Shown: positions 1 to 8,177, counted from the first letter of the stretch. The stretch is 64,000 bases of DNA from an uncultured Clostridia bacterium (GCA_944385105.1 CALWVR010000027.1:32249-96248), one strand, 5' to 3'. The notes: a model not told the origin generated them from the letters alone. Numbers and translations: made by a program.

Positions 1-642
1 AAGTTTGGAAATAATATTATAAAGGTTTTAGATTTACCTGGAATATATTCTATGTCACCCTACTCACCTGAAGAGATAATTACAAGAACGTCTTTAATTG
101 AGGATGAGCCAGACGTAATTGTCAATATAATAGACTCTACAAATATAGAAAGAAATTTATACCTCACAACTCAACTTTTAGAGATGGGGAAAGCAATGGT
201 TATAGCTTTTAACATGATTGATATTGTTGAGAAGAAGGGAGACTTTATAGATTATCAATATTTTAGTGAGGCATTTGGAGTTCCTGTTGTTCCAATTTCA
301 GCTAATAAGGGAGTGGGAATGAATGAACTCATGGATGTAGTACTAAGGTATAGTAAAAAATTTGAAAAAGGTTCCAGGACAAAATTTTATAATAGGGACT
401 TAGAAAATGTGCTCAATGAAATAGAAGAGGTTGTAAAAGAAAGCGATTTTGTAAAGTCAAAAAGATATAATGTTAGCAATAGATGGATGGCTGTAAAATT
501 ATTTGAAGATGATAAAATATTTTTAAATAAAATTGTTCTTACAGAACCCCAAGAGCTAGAAATACAAAAATGTAAGAATAAAATTATTCACACTAAATAT
601 GTTGATCATCAAATGATAATTGCAGACCAAAGATATAATTAA
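1..642 (+). CDS. feoB: FeoB GTPase domain, 5'-truncated, ends at in-frame TAA
   Basis: N-terminal cytoplasmic G domain of the ferrous iron transporter FeoB; the gene begins upstream of the window. The open frame runs from base 1 and starts inside the G domain: the DLPG (G3) motif is visible at once, followed by the switch II region, NMID (G4) and a SAN motif (G5). A helical linker domain follows. The frame closes at TAA 640-642, but the same frame continues without shift through residues ICGLCEKAV into the membrane domain at 691, as in intact FeoB proteins. The stop is therefore a nonsense codon inside one ancestral gene. Either feoB is a pseudogene, or the two halves are made separately, or this is a sequencing error. 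Family assignment is secure; functional status is not. Confidence 0.9.
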   Translation, partial: KFGNNIIKVLDLPGIYSMSPYSPEEIITRTSLIEDEPDVIVNIIDSTNIERNLYLTTQLLEMGKAMVIAFNMIDIVEKKGDFIDYQYFSEAFGVPVVPISANKGVGMNELMDVVLRYSKKFEKGSRTKFYNRDLENVLNEIEEVVKESDFVKSKRYNVSNRWMAVKLFEDDKIFLNKIVLTEPQELEIQKCKNKIIHTKYVDHQMIIADQRYN

Positions 643-690
643 ATATGTGGACTTTGTGAAAAGGCAGTAAAGAAAAAAAATAATGGGAAG

Positions 691-1902
691 TTGACAGTAA
701 CAGACAAAATAGATAAATTTGCTACAAATAAATTTTTAGCAGTACCAATTTTTATATTAATAGTAATGTCGATATTTTATATAACGTTTGGACCAATTGG
801 TACATACCTAAAAATAGGATTTGAAAACTTTATAAAAAATGACTTTAGCAATGCAGTGCTTAACTTTTTAACTAGTTTAGGTGCTGCCGATTGGACTAAA
901 AGCTTAGTTGTTGAGGGGGTAATAGAAGGGGTAGGCTCTGTTGTATCTTTTTTACCTCAGATCGTTATACTGTTTACGCTACTTTCTCTTCTAGAAGATA
1001 GTGGATATATGGCAAGAGCAGCATTTATAACAGATAAATTGCTGAGGCGAATAGGACTTTCAGGGCGCGCATTTGTACCACTTTTAATGGGATTTGGCTG
1101 TAGTGTTCCAGCAGTATTGGGAACGCGTATACTTGAAAAAGAAAAAGACAAAAGACTTACTATCTTTATGATACCATTTATGTCATGTAGTGCTAAAATG
1201 CCGGTCTATTTAATGTTTGTTGCAGCCCTATTTCCGAATCATCAGCTTTTAGTTATATTATCTATATACATAATAGGAATAATTGCAGCGATATTTACAG
1301 CTCTACTTTTTAAAAATACTATATTAAAAGGTGAAATAGCTCCATTTATTATGGAGTTACCGGATTATAGAGTACCAACTTTTAAAAATTTAGTAGTTCA
1401 TGTATGGGAAAAAGTAAAAGACTTTATAGTTAAAGCTGGTACAGTTTTAATTGCCGCTAGTATAGTGGTTTGGTTTCTTCAGTCATTTGATTTAAACTTG
1501 AATATGGTAGAAGATAGTAGTGATAGCATTTTAGCCTCTATAGGTGTGTTTATTGCACCAGTGTTTACCCTATGTGGATTTGGAAATTGGCAAGCAGCTG
1601 TAGCACTTTTATCAGGACTGATTGCAAAAGAATCAGTTGTAAGTACAATGGCTGTTTTGTATGGATATTCAGATCTACCATACATTATAAGTAATAGTTT
1701 TTCTTATTTATCGGCATATGCATTTTTAATATTTGTACTTATGTATACACCATGTGTGGCAGCTTTATCAGCAATTAAGAGGGAACTAAAAAGTAACAGG
1801 CTTACAGCTATATTTATTGTTTATCAACTTAGTATAGCTTGGTTTGCGTCAGCATTCATATATCAAGTTGGAACGTTAATTAAAAACATTATAGGAGGAT
1901 AA
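691..1902 (+). CDS. feoB: FeoB membrane domain (second half of interrupted feoB)
   Basis: Membrane-embedded Fe(II) permease part of FeoB, in the same frame as the G-domain fragment that ends 48 bases upstream. It contains the two Gate-type repeats, with the conserved GFGCSVPAVLGTR stretch near residues 134-146 and the second conserved segment GFGNWQAAVALLSGLIAKE, plus about nine hydrophobic segments. The TTG at 691 is only the first permissive start after the stop. No convincing ribosome site precedes it, and bases 643-690 encode FeoB-like sequence, so independent translation is doubtful. The downstream peptide and DtxR-type regulator are usual feo companions. The family is certain; whether a working transporter results depends on readthrough, reinitiation or a sequence error at 640-642. 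Confidence 0.88.
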   Translation: MTVTDKIDKFATNKFLAVPIFILIVMSIFYITFGPIGTYLKIGFENFIKNDFSNAVLNFLTSLGAADWTKSLVVEGVIEGVGSVVSFLPQIVILFTLLSLLEDSGYMARAAFITDKLLRRIGLSGRAFVPLLMGFGCSVPAVLGTRILEKEKDKRLTIFMIPFMSCSAKMPVYLMFVAALFPNHQLLVILSIYIIGIIAAIFTALLFKNTILKGEIAPFIMELPDYRVPTFKNLVVHVWEKVKDFIVKAGTVLIAASIVVWFLQSFDLNLNMVEDSSDSILASIGVFIAPVFTLCGFGNWQAAVALLSGLIAKESVVSTMAVLYGYSDLPYIISNSFSYLSAYAFLIFVLMYTPCVAALSAIKRELKSNRLTAIFIVYQLSIAWFASAFIYQVGTLIKNIIGG

Positions 1903-1906
1903 AAAT

Positions 1907-2083
1907 ATGTTTATAGATATAGTTGTAGGAGTTTTGGCCGTGCTATTTGTGGTCTTTATAATAGCAAGGGGAATAGTAGGATATAAAAGAAAAGGAATGT
2001 CATCTTTGCAATGTGGTGATTGTAGTAAGTGTTCCAAAGGCTGTTTTAAGGGTATGGGAAGTAAAGATGAGCAAGGAGAATAG
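1907..2083 (+). CDS. FeoB-associated Cys-rich membrane peptide
   Basis: 58-residue protein with an N-terminal hydrophobic helix (about residues 3-20) followed by a basic stretch and a Cys cluster of the form CGDCSKCSKGC. This layout matches the FeoB-associated cysteine-rich membrane protein family, which sits directly behind feoB in many Bacillota and is thought to aid iron transport. An AGGAGG site at 1893-1898 overlaps the end of feoB and serves the ATG at 1907. The gene overlaps the next one by 17 bases, so the feo genes form one transcription unit. Confidence 0.8.
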   Translation: MFIDIVVGVLAVLFVVFIIARGIVGYKRKGMSSLQCGDCSKCSKGCFKGMGSKDEQGE

Positions 2084-2456
2084 ACTTACGTGTTCTCAAG
2101 AAGACTACCTTGAGTCGATATACTTAATAAGAAAAAACAAAGGGGAAGTACGGATTACAGACATAGCGTTGTTTATGAATACGTCAAAACCAAGTGCAAA
2201 CAAAGCGGTTTTACTTTTAAAGGAAGAAGGGCTAATAGATCATGAAAAATATGGACTAATATCCTTAACAAAGAAAGGCGAATTGCTGGCTGATGATATA
2301 TACTTTAGACATAAAACTTTAATGGATTTTCTAATAAATACATTAAAAGTAGAACCTAAATTAGCAGAGAAAGATGCTTGTAAAATGGAGCATGTTATAA
2401 GTCATGAAACATTAGAACATTTAATAGCTTATTTAAATGAGCAGGGGTACTGCTAA
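2067..2456 (+). CDS. DtxR/MntR-family metal-dependent regulator
   Basis: 129-residue regulator with the DtxR-type winged helix at the N-terminus (residues about 8-65: QEDYLESIY, then TDIALFMNTSKPSANKAV as the helix-turn-helix) and a C-terminal dimerisation/metal segment with HETLEHL-type ligands. There is no SH3-like third domain, so it is the short form. ATG 2067 is preferred over an upstream in-frame GTG at 2013 because the domain begins directly after it; it overlaps the previous gene by 17 bases. Being last in the feo cluster suggests iron- or manganese-responsive control of that operon. The metal cannot be told from sequence. Confidence 0.85.
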   Translation: MSKENRLTCSQEDYLESIYLIRKNKGEVRITDIALFMNTSKPSANKAVLLLKEEGLIDHEKYGLISLTKKGELLADDIYFRHKTLMDFLINTLKVEPKLAEKDACKMEHVISHETLEHLIAYLNEQGYC

Positions 2457-2497
2457 ATTAATGCAACGATTCTTAATTTTAGTGAGAAAGAAAAATA

Positions 2498-2532
2498 AAA
2501 AGAAAGCATAGATATTATCTATGCTTTCTTTT
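2498..2532. terminator. Bidirectional terminator between the feo operon and tRNA-Val
   Basis: Perfect inverted repeat: 13-bp arms 2501-2513 and 2517-2529, extended by A:T pairs, with A-runs on the left and T-runs on the right. It can end the feo operon on plus and the tRNA-Val transcript on minus. Confidence 0.75.
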
Positions 2533-2536
2533 ATTA

Positions 2537-2612
2537 TGGTGGACGTTAACGGACTTGAACCGCTGACCCTTCGCACGTCAAGCGAATGCTCTACCAGCTG
2601 AGCTAAACGTCC
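2537..2612 (-). tRNA. tRNA-Val (GAC)
   Basis: Read on minus, a 76-nt cloverleaf with acceptor GGACGTT pairing AACGTCC, D-arm GCTC/GAGC, anticodon stem TTCGC/GCGAA around loop TTGACGT (anticodon GAC), a T-arm with TTCAAGT loop, and an encoded CCA end (2537-2539). GAC decodes valine GUC/GUU. Confidence 0.93.
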
Positions 2613-2785
2613 TAAAATTTACTTGATTATTATAAATCATAATTAAATTAAAGTCAATCCTAAATTTATTAATTTTAAATTTAAAGCAAATTTAATTATG
2701 CAAATGGGACTGGAAGCTAGTTTTAATATACTATTTTACTTTGTACTATTAGTGATGAAAAAGAAAGTTAGGTAATGGTTATACT

Positions 2786-2834
2786 ACTTAAAGTGGTAAT
2801 AATTAAAATAAATTAAAAAAATATCACTTTAAGT
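2786..2834. repeat. Inverted repeat abutting the tRNA promoter
   Basis: ACTTAAAGTG at 2786-2795 and its exact complement CACTTTAAGT at 2825-2834, 29 bases apart, with the second arm ending one base before the -35 box of the tRNA promoter. It could be an operator pair or a hairpin. No function is known. Confidence 0.4.
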
Positions 2835-2835
2835 G

Positions 2836-2864
2836 TTGACAAACCAGAGAAGAGCTGATATAAT
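2836..2864 (+). promoter_or_regulatory. Sigma-A promoter of the CAU tRNA
   Basis: TTGACA at 2836-2841, 17-bp spacer, TATAAT at 2859-2864: a full consensus promoter whose start would lie about 15 bases before the mature tRNA. Confidence 0.85.
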
Positions 2865-2885
2865 AATTAATGTCTTAAATCGTAT

Positions 2886-2962
2886 GGGCCATTAGCTCAG
2901 TTGGTTAGAGCAACCGGCTCATAACCGGTTGGTCCGGGGTTCGAGTCCCTGATGGCCCACCA
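2886..2962 (+). tRNA. tRNA with CAU anticodon (elongator Met or Ile2)
   Basis: 77-nt cloverleaf: acceptor GGGCCAT/ATGGCCC, D-arm GCTC/GAGC, anticodon stem ACCGG/CCGGT around loop CTCATAA (anticodon CAT), T-loop TTCGAGT, encoded CCA (2960-2962). Position 1 pairs with 72 and the anticodon stem lacks the GGG/CCC of initiators, so it is not initiator tRNA. Choosing between elongator Met and lysidine-modified Ile2 needs a dedicated classifier. Confidence 0.9.
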
Positions 2963-2968
2963 TATAAC

Positions 2969-3012
2969 AAAGAACCGTCCTTATTGTAAATGTGGGCCGG
3001 TTCTTTATTTTT
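2969..3012 (+). terminator. Terminator after the CAU tRNA
   Basis: Arms AAAGAACCG (2969-2977) and CGGTTCTTT (2998-3006) with a T-rich tail. Ends the tRNA transcript before murE. Confidence 0.7.
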
Positions 3013-3109
3013 ATATTTTATAAATTGCTAAGTTGTGGCAATGCTATGTTATATAGACATAATATGTCTTGAGGCTTTACATAAAATTAAAAATTGAGGG
3101 TGTCTTATT

Positions 3110-4582
3110 ATGCAATTAAAAAAGCTTTTTTCAAATATTGAACATGAATTGATTCAAGGAGACTTAAATATAGAAATAAGTGATATAATTTATGATTCAC
3201 GTAAAGCTATAAAGGATTCAGTATTTGTATGCCTAAATGGAAGTTCCTTTGATGGGCATAAGTTTGCAAGTGCTGCTATTGCAAATGGTGCTGTTGCCCT
3301 TGTTATATCAGAAGGAATTGATGTTATAAATAATAATATAACGGTAATTAAAGTTAAAGATACGAGATTAGCGCTTGCTTATATGTCGGCAGAGTTTTTT
3401 GGAAATCCGGCTTCAAAACTAAAGACCATAGCTATTACAGGTACTAAGGGAAAAACTACAGTGACTTGTATGATCAGGACAGTGCTTCAAAAGGCTGGAG
3501 TCAAAACAGGGATAATAGGTACATTGGGAGTAATAATAGGAGACAAGGAGATTAAAACTGTTAATACAACACCTGAATCATATGAGGTACAAAAGTTTTT
3601 AAAACAAATGCTAGATGAGGGCTGCCAATGTGCAGTTATGGAGGCATCATCGTTAGGACTTAAATGGCATAGAACGGATGGATTCATATTTGATTATGGT
3701 GTATTTACTAATTTTTCTCATGACCATATAGGAAAAAATGAACATGAATCCATGCAAGAGTATCTTGACTGTAAGAGCATACTGTTTAGAAAATGTAAGA
3801 CTGGAATAATAAATATTGACGATAGGAATTATAGAGGTGTTTTAAAGGAACACACTTGTAAGGTGGAAACTTATGGATTTTCAGAAGATGCGGATATAAG
3901 AGCTGAGAACGAGAAGCTTATATCGCAACATGGTTATATAGGTATACACTTTGAAACGGCAGGGAAAATAGAGCTTAGTGTAAATGTTGATATACCGGGT
4001 AAATTTAGTGTATATAATGCGCTTGCTGCAATTTCTGTTTGCAGACACTTTGATATATCTGAAAAGTCTATTATAGATGGGTTAAATGAGGTAAAGGTAA
4101 AAGGAAGAATAGAATCAGTGCCAATACCGGGAAACTTTACTTTGCTTATTGACTATGCACATAATGCACTTAGTATGGAAAATATACTGACGACATTAAG
4201 AGAGTATAGGCCAAATAGACTGATAACGTTATTTGGTGCTGGAGGAGACCGTCCAAAGGTTAGAAGATATGAGATGGGTGAAGTTTCTGGAAGACTGTCT
4301 GACCTATCAGTAGTAACTGCGGATAATTCAAGGAATGAAAATGTTATGGACATTATATCTGACATAGAGGTTGGACTCAGAAAAACCCGTGGAAAATTTA
4401 TAGTGATTCCGGATAGAAAAGAGGCTATAAAGTATTGTATATCTATAGCTAAGGACAATGACATAATAGTTCTTGCAGGAAAGGGACATGAGGACTATCA
4501 AGAGATTAACGGAGTTAAACATCATTTTGATGAAAGAGAAATAGTAGCAGATATATTAAAGGAAATTGGAGAGGTTAAGTAG
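3110..4582 (+). CDS. murE: UDP-N-acetylmuramoyl-tripeptide synthetase MurE
   Basis: Cytoplasmic Mur ligase that adds the third stem-peptide residue to UDP-MurNAc-L-Ala-D-Glu in peptidoglycan synthesis. The 490 residues hold the N-terminal UDP-binding domain, the ATP loop ITGTKGKTT near residue 111, the central domain, and the C-terminal domain with FGAGGDRPKVRR. The specificity loop reads DNSRNE, close to the DNPR motif of meso-diaminopimelate-adding enzymes and unlike the lysine type, so meso-DAP is the likely substrate. murF starts on the base after the stop, so the two are translated together. Length is normal for the family. Confidence 0.95.
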   Translation: MQLKKLFSNIEHELIQGDLNIEISDIIYDSRKAIKDSVFVCLNGSSFDGHKFASAAIANGAVALVISEGIDVINNNITVIKVKDTRLALAYMSAEFFGNPASKLKTIAITGTKGKTTVTCMIRTVLQKAGVKTGIIGTLGVIIGDKEIKTVNTTPESYEVQKFLKQMLDEGCQCAVMEASSLGLKWHRTDGFIFDYGVFTNFSHDHIGKNEHESMQEYLDCKSILFRKCKTGIINIDDRNYRGVLKEHTCKVETYGFSEDADIRAENEKLISQHGYIGIHFETAGKIELSVNVDIPGKFSVYNALAAISVCRHFDISEKSIIDGLNEVKVKGRIESVPIPGNFTLLIDYAHNALSMENILTTLREYRPNRLITLFGAGGDRPKVRRYEMGEVSGRLSDLSVVTADNSRNENVMDIISDIEVGLRKTRGKFIVIPDRKEAIKYCISIAKDNDIIVLAGKGHEDYQEINGVKHHFDEREIVADILKEIGEVK

Positions 4583-5962
4583 ATGGAGAAGATTTCTATA
4601 GAGGAACTGTTAGTTGCTGTGGATGGAATCCTTGTATCTGGAAGTAAAGACAAATATTTTAGTTCTGTTAGTATAGATAGCCGTGAAGAACAAAAGGGAT
4701 CACTGTTTGTGCCAATTAATGGTAGTAATATTAATGCACATAGATTTATAGAGCAAGCGTTTAAAAATGGTGCTGTTGCGACTTTGATGTCAGAAGATGT
4801 TAATATTAAATTAGATGGAACATACATTAAGGTTGATAATACGACGACAGCACTACAGAAATTAGCTGCTTTTTATAGAAGAAAATTTACAATTCCAGTG
4901 ATAGGAATTACGGGAAGCGTGGGTAAGACGTCAACAAAAGAGATGATATCTTCTGTGCTTTCAGCAAGATTTAATGTTCATAAAACTATAGGGAATTTTA
5001 ATGGTCAGATAGGACTGCCAATTACAGTGTTTAACTTGAATAAATACCATGAAGTGGCAGTACTTGAAATGGGAATAAGTGAGTTTGACGAAATGGATAG
5101 ACTCTCCAAAATAGCAGCACCTAATTATGCAGTTATTACTAATATAGGTGTTACGCATATAGAAAACTTAAAGACAAAAGAAAATATTTTAAAAGAAAAA
5201 TTTAAAATAATAAATACTCTCGATAGAAATTCAAAGTTGTTTATAAATGGAGATGACGAGCTTTTATCAAGGTTACAAAATGCTTATAAGTTTCAAGTAG
5301 TCTCATTTGGAATAAATAATGATTGTACTTTTACAGGTAGAAATATTGTTTCAAATGGTGAACTAACAGAATTTGACGTGATACATAAGGAAAATAAATA
5401 TCATATGCAGATAGAGACAGTAGGGGAACATAATGTCTTAAATGCAATAGCTGCTGTGGGGATAGGAATAGAACTTGGATTGTCTATTGATGAAATAAAA
5501 AATGGACTTTTAAAATTTAAACCTCTTGATATGAGGCAGCAAATTTATAACTTTGATGGAATAAAGATAATAGATGACAGTTACAACGCAAATCCAGACT
5601 CAATGAAAAGTGCTCTAAACGTTCTTTGCCAAATTGGAAAAGACGGAAGGAAAATAGCGGTACTGGCAGATATGCTGGAGTTAGGAGAGTCTTCAGAAGA
5701 ACTTCATTATATGATAGGAAAACATTGTGCTGATTTGAATATAGATATTCTTTTAACAGTGGGAGAAGAAGCAAAATATATTAATAATGGAGCAAGAGAG
5801 AATAATAGTGAAATTAAAGTAAAACATTTTATAGACAATAACGAAGTAGTTGTTTACTTAAGTGAAGAGGTAAAAAATAATGATGTAATTTTAGTAAAAG
5901 GGTCTCGTGGAATGAAAACTGATTTCATTGTAAAAAAAATGATGGATTTATTTAAAAAATAG
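4583..5962 (+). CDS. murF: UDP-N-acetylmuramoyl-tripeptide:D-Ala-D-Ala ligase MurF
   Basis: Adds D-Ala-D-Ala to the muramoyl tripeptide, the last cytoplasmic step of the peptidoglycan precursor. 459 residues with the three Mur ligase domains: an N-terminal substrate domain, the ATP loop ITGSVGKTSTKE near residue 109 followed by NFNGQIGLP, and the C-terminal domain with the family motif DDSYNANPDSM. It follows murE with no gap. The cluster here is just murE-murF; mraY and murD are not adjacent, so the usual dcw order is broken after this gene by an amino-acid symporter. Confidence 0.95.
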   Translation: MEKISIEELLVAVDGILVSGSKDKYFSSVSIDSREEQKGSLFVPINGSNINAHRFIEQAFKNGAVATLMSEDVNIKLDGTYIKVDNTTTALQKLAAFYRRKFTIPVIGITGSVGKTSTKEMISSVLSARFNVHKTIGNFNGQIGLPITVFNLNKYHEVAVLEMGISEFDEMDRLSKIAAPNYAVITNIGVTHIENLKTKENILKEKFKIINTLDRNSKLFINGDDELLSRLQNAYKFQVVSFGINNDCTFTGRNIVSNGELTEFDVIHKENKYHMQIETVGEHNVLNAIAAVGIGIELGLSIDEIKNGLLKFKPLDMRQQIYNFDGIKIIDDSYNANPDSMKSALNVLCQIGKDGRKIAVLADMLELGESSEELHYMIGKHCADLNIDILLTVGEEAKYINNGARENNSEIKVKHFIDNNEVVVYLSEEVKNNDVILVKGSRGMKTDFIVKKMMDLFKK

Positions 5963-6012
5963 TGTATAATAAATATAAATTAAGAAGTATTTGATGAAAG
6001 GATATAATTACT

Positions 6013-7410
6013 ATGGTGTTAATTAATGGTTTATTAGAATCGGTAAATAATCGCTTATACACTTATATATTAATTCCACTTTTAATTATAGCAGGAGTGT
6101 ATTTTACATTTAGGACAAAGTTTGTTCAATTTAGACTATTTAAAGATGCGCTTAAGTCTCTTACAGAAAAAGCAGAGAAGGGAAAAGTTTCATCATTTAA
6201 ATCGTTAATGATATCCACAGCTTCAAGGATAGGGGTGGGGCATATAGCAGGAATAGCTTCAGCTATTATAATAGGCGGTCCGGGTTCTGTTTTTTGGATG
6301 TGGATAATGGCACTGTTAGGAAGTGCTTCGGCATTTGTTGAAAGTACGTTAGCCCAGGTTTATAAAGTTCAAGATGAAAATGGATTTAGAGGAGGCCCAT
6401 CTTACTATATAAATAAAGCATTAGGTAAAAGATGGATTGGGGTTTTATTTTCTTGTCTTTTAATTGCGGCATATGCTTATGGATTCAATGCGATGCAATC
6501 ATTTCAACTTTCATCGGCATTTACACCGTATATAGAAAATTATAAAGATAGCATATACCCTATAGTTGTTGGAGCGGTACTGGCAATAGTAGTTGCACTG
6601 GTATTCTGGGGAGGAACAGATAGAGTTGGATTTATATCTGTTTATATAGTACCAATAATGGCAATAGCATACATATTACTAAGCTTAGTTATATTTTTTA
6701 AAAATATAGATAAGGTGCCAGCAATGTTTTCAGCAATATTTGTAAATGCTTTTAATTTTAAAGCTATATTTGGAGCTATGTTTTATAAAAGTGCACTTAT
6801 GATGGGGGTGAAAAGGGGACTATTTTCTAATGAAGCTGGAATGGGAAGTGCACCAAATGCTGCTGCTACGGCAGATGTTTCACACCCAGTTAGTCAAGGA
6901 CTAGCGCAAATTATATCAGTATTTATAGATACAATGATAATTTGCACGTCAACGGTTTTTATAGTTTTGCTTTCCGGTTTAAACCTAGATTGCGGTCTTA
7001 TAGATATACCATTTGTGCAAGAGTCGGTTTATCAGCAAGTGGGTCCAATAGGAATGCATTTAATTGCGTTTTCTATTTTTGCCTTTGCATTTACGTCAAT
7101 TATAGGAAATTACTGTTACGCTGAAACTAATATTTTATTTATAAAGAATGACAAGACGCTATTAAATATCTTTAGGATTACATGTGTCGTAGTAGTGTTT
7201 TTTGGTTCAATGGCTGATGCCAATACAGTATGGAATATTTCTGACTTACTTATGGGTTTAATGGCAGTTGTTAATATAATAGTGATACTTTTGATAGGAA
7301 ATACGGCATTTAAGGTGCTTAATGACTACTGTCGTCAAAAACGTCTTAACAAAACGCCAACCTTTAAGGCGAGTGATGTAGGCTTAGATGATACAGATGT
7401 ATGGAATTAA
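6013..7410 (+). CDS. AgcS-family sodium:alanine/glycine symporter
   Basis: Integral membrane transporter of the alanine/glycine:cation symporter family. 465 residues with about ten hydrophobic segments, the family stretch GPGSVFWMWIMALLGSASAF near residue 90, and the signature NEAGMGSAPNAAATADVSHP near residue 275, which lines the amino-acid site in this family. It imports a small neutral amino acid with sodium or proton; which one is not visible. It lies 50 bases after murF. A hairpin terminator follows. Placement behind the Mur ligases could reflect supply of alanine for wall synthesis, but that is inference. Confidence 0.92.
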   Translation: MVLINGLLESVNNRLYTYILIPLLIIAGVYFTFRTKFVQFRLFKDALKSLTEKAEKGKVSSFKSLMISTASRIGVGHIAGIASAIIIGGPGSVFWMWIMALLGSASAFVESTLAQVYKVQDENGFRGGPSYYINKALGKRWIGVLFSCLLIAAYAYGFNAMQSFQLSSAFTPYIENYKDSIYPIVVGAVLAIVVALVFWGGTDRVGFISVYIVPIMAIAYILLSLVIFFKNIDKVPAMFSAIFVNAFNFKAIFGAMFYKSALMMGVKRGLFSNEAGMGSAPNAAATADVSHPVSQGLAQIISVFIDTMIICTSTVFIVLLSGLNLDCGLIDIPFVQESVYQQVGPIGMHLIAFSIFAFAFTSIIGNYCYAETNILFIKNDKTLLNIFRITCVVVVFFGSMADANTVWNISDLLMGLMAVVNIIVILLIGNTAFKVLNDYCRQKRLNKTPTFKASDVGLDDTDVWN

Positions 7411-7481
7411 GACTATAAATATGTAAAAGTATTTATAAATAGAGTAGTATTTTTCTTGCAAAAAATTTAACCTATGAGCAA

Positions 7482-7524
7482 TAACAAGCACCCTTTTAAG
7501 TATTTTAATGGGGTGCTTGTTTAA
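7482..7524 (+). terminator. Terminator after the AgcS symporter
   Basis: Arms ACAAGCACCC (7484-7493) and GGGTGCTTGT (7511-7520) followed by TTAAT. Ends the murE-murF-symporter unit. Confidence 0.75.
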
Positions 7525-7574
7525 TAAATTTAAATTATATGTGTGTGATTTAAATGATATGTAATAAATACTTA

Positions 7575-7603
7575 TTGACAAAACGAGTATAATATTGTAT
7601 TAT
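7575..7603 (+). promoter_or_regulatory. Sigma-A promoter of tRNA-Leu
   Basis: TTGACA 7575-7580, 17-bp spacer, TATTAT 7598-7603, with the tRNA 16 bases beyond. Confidence 0.8.
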
Positions 7604-7618
7604 ATTTAAAGTAGATAT

Positions 7619-7702
7619 GCGAGTGTGCTGGAACAGGCAGACAGGCACGTTTGAGGGGCGTGTGTCTTTGACGTACGGGTTCAAGTCCCGTCACTCGCAC
7701 CA
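7619..7702 (+). tRNA. tRNA-Leu (GAG)
   Basis: 84-nt class II tRNA with a long variable arm: acceptor GCGAGTG/CACTCGC, anticodon stem CACGT/GCGTG around loop TTGAGGG (anticodon GAG), T-loop TTCAAGT, encoded CCA (7700-7702). Reads CUU/CUC leucine codons. Confidence 0.92.
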
Positions 7703-7853
7703 GGGAGCCCCTATAGGCAAGTCGCGCACGAAGTAGTGTGTGACTTTTTTTATGCACGCGCTTTAAGTTTTTAGGTCCCTAATAGTACCCCGTACCAGGG
7801 AGCCCCTGGAGGCAAATCGTGCACGAATTAATGTGCAATTTGTTGTTTTTTTT
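7699..7853 (+). repeat. Imperfect direct repeat of the tRNA-Leu 3' end with tandem terminators
   Basis: The last bases of tRNA-Leu and its flank (7699-7741) recur at 7794-7836. ACCAGGGAGCCCCT is identical in both, and the following 30 bases are about 80 percent alike. Each copy forms a hairpin ending in a T-run: 7720-7748 (arms AGTCGCGCAC/GTGTGTGACT) and about 7813-7853. The second copy is preceded by a CCGTACCA tail that looks like the 3' end of a lost tRNA, but no cloverleaf can be built. It may mark a deleted tRNA or an old integration boundary. Confidence 0.55.
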
Positions 7854-7863
7854 TGATAGTAAC

Positions 7864-7892
7864 TTGATTTTTAAAGTTAGCTGTGATATAAT
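7864..7892 (+). promoter_or_regulatory. Antisense promoter, cassette A
   Basis: TTGATT 7864-7869, 17-bp spacer, TATAAT 7887-7892, directed against the minus-strand peptide frame of cassette A. Confidence 0.7.
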
Positions 7893-7920
7893 AAAAAACA
7901 TAGAAGGGCTTTTGTGATTA

Positions 7921-8044
7921 TTAGTCCTTGCATATGACTAAACTTACTATTGAATTAGTAGCCTCGACGTTTATCGTTAAGGGCTACTTTTTTATGTAAT
8001 CGTTTCTTTAACCATTTAACAAGTCTAAACATCCATTCCTTAAT
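7921..8044 (-). pseudogene. Cassette A small peptide, frameshifted
   Basis: Degenerate copy of the peptide gene. From the ATT at 8044 the frame gives a basic N-terminus (IKEWMFRLVKWLKKRLHKK) then stops at 7955. In a second frame the expected tail NVEATNSIVSLVICKD and the stop at 7921 are intact, so a single small indel near the middle has broken it. The ribosome site reads AGGAAGTG instead of AGGAGGTG, which is weaker. Confidence 0.55.
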
Positions 8045-8105
8045 GATATCACTTCCTGCCACAAAAACGCATTTTAAGTGCGGGCAGAGGCATACTACAA
8101 GGACT

Positions 8106-8151
8106 AAAAGCCCAACTATGGTGAGGTTATTTTACCATAGCAAGGCTTTTT
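8106..8151. terminator. Bidirectional hairpin of cassette A
   Basis: Stem AAAAGCC...GGCTTTT with inner stem CTATGGT/ACCATAG. It ends the plus-strand RNA (T-run at 8147-8151). Its sequence also contains the -10 box of the minus-strand promoter. Confidence 0.6.
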
Positions 8152-8157
8152 CATCAA
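8129..8157 (-). promoter_or_regulatory. Peptide promoter, cassette A
   Basis: On minus, TTGATG (8157-8152), 17-bp spacer, TAAAAT (8134-8129). It fires toward the frameshifted peptide frame at 8044. Confidence 0.55.
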
Positions 8158-8177
8158 TAAGCTTAAATTTTTTATAC

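Larger units (their letters stand above)
7899..8151 (+). ncRNA. Putative antisense RNA A
   Basis: Predicted transcript from the 7864 promoter through the whole minus-strand peptide frame to the hairpin 8106-8150, whose right arm ends in a T-run. About 250 nt. Ends are inferred from promoter and terminator only. Confidence 0.5.

Noticed and set aside
640-642. Programmed stop-codon recoding in feoB
   Set aside because: TAA is not a selenocysteine or pyrrolysine codon, and no readthrough signal is visible. Nonsense mutation or error is simpler.
2886-2962. Initiator tRNA-fMet
   Set aside because: Position 1 pairs with 72 and the anticodon stem lacks the three G:C pairs of initiators.
4153-4464. 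Minus-strand reading frame of about 100 codons inside murE
   Set aside because: Opposite-strand shadow of a well-conserved gene, with no ribosome site and low-complexity Ser/Leu content.
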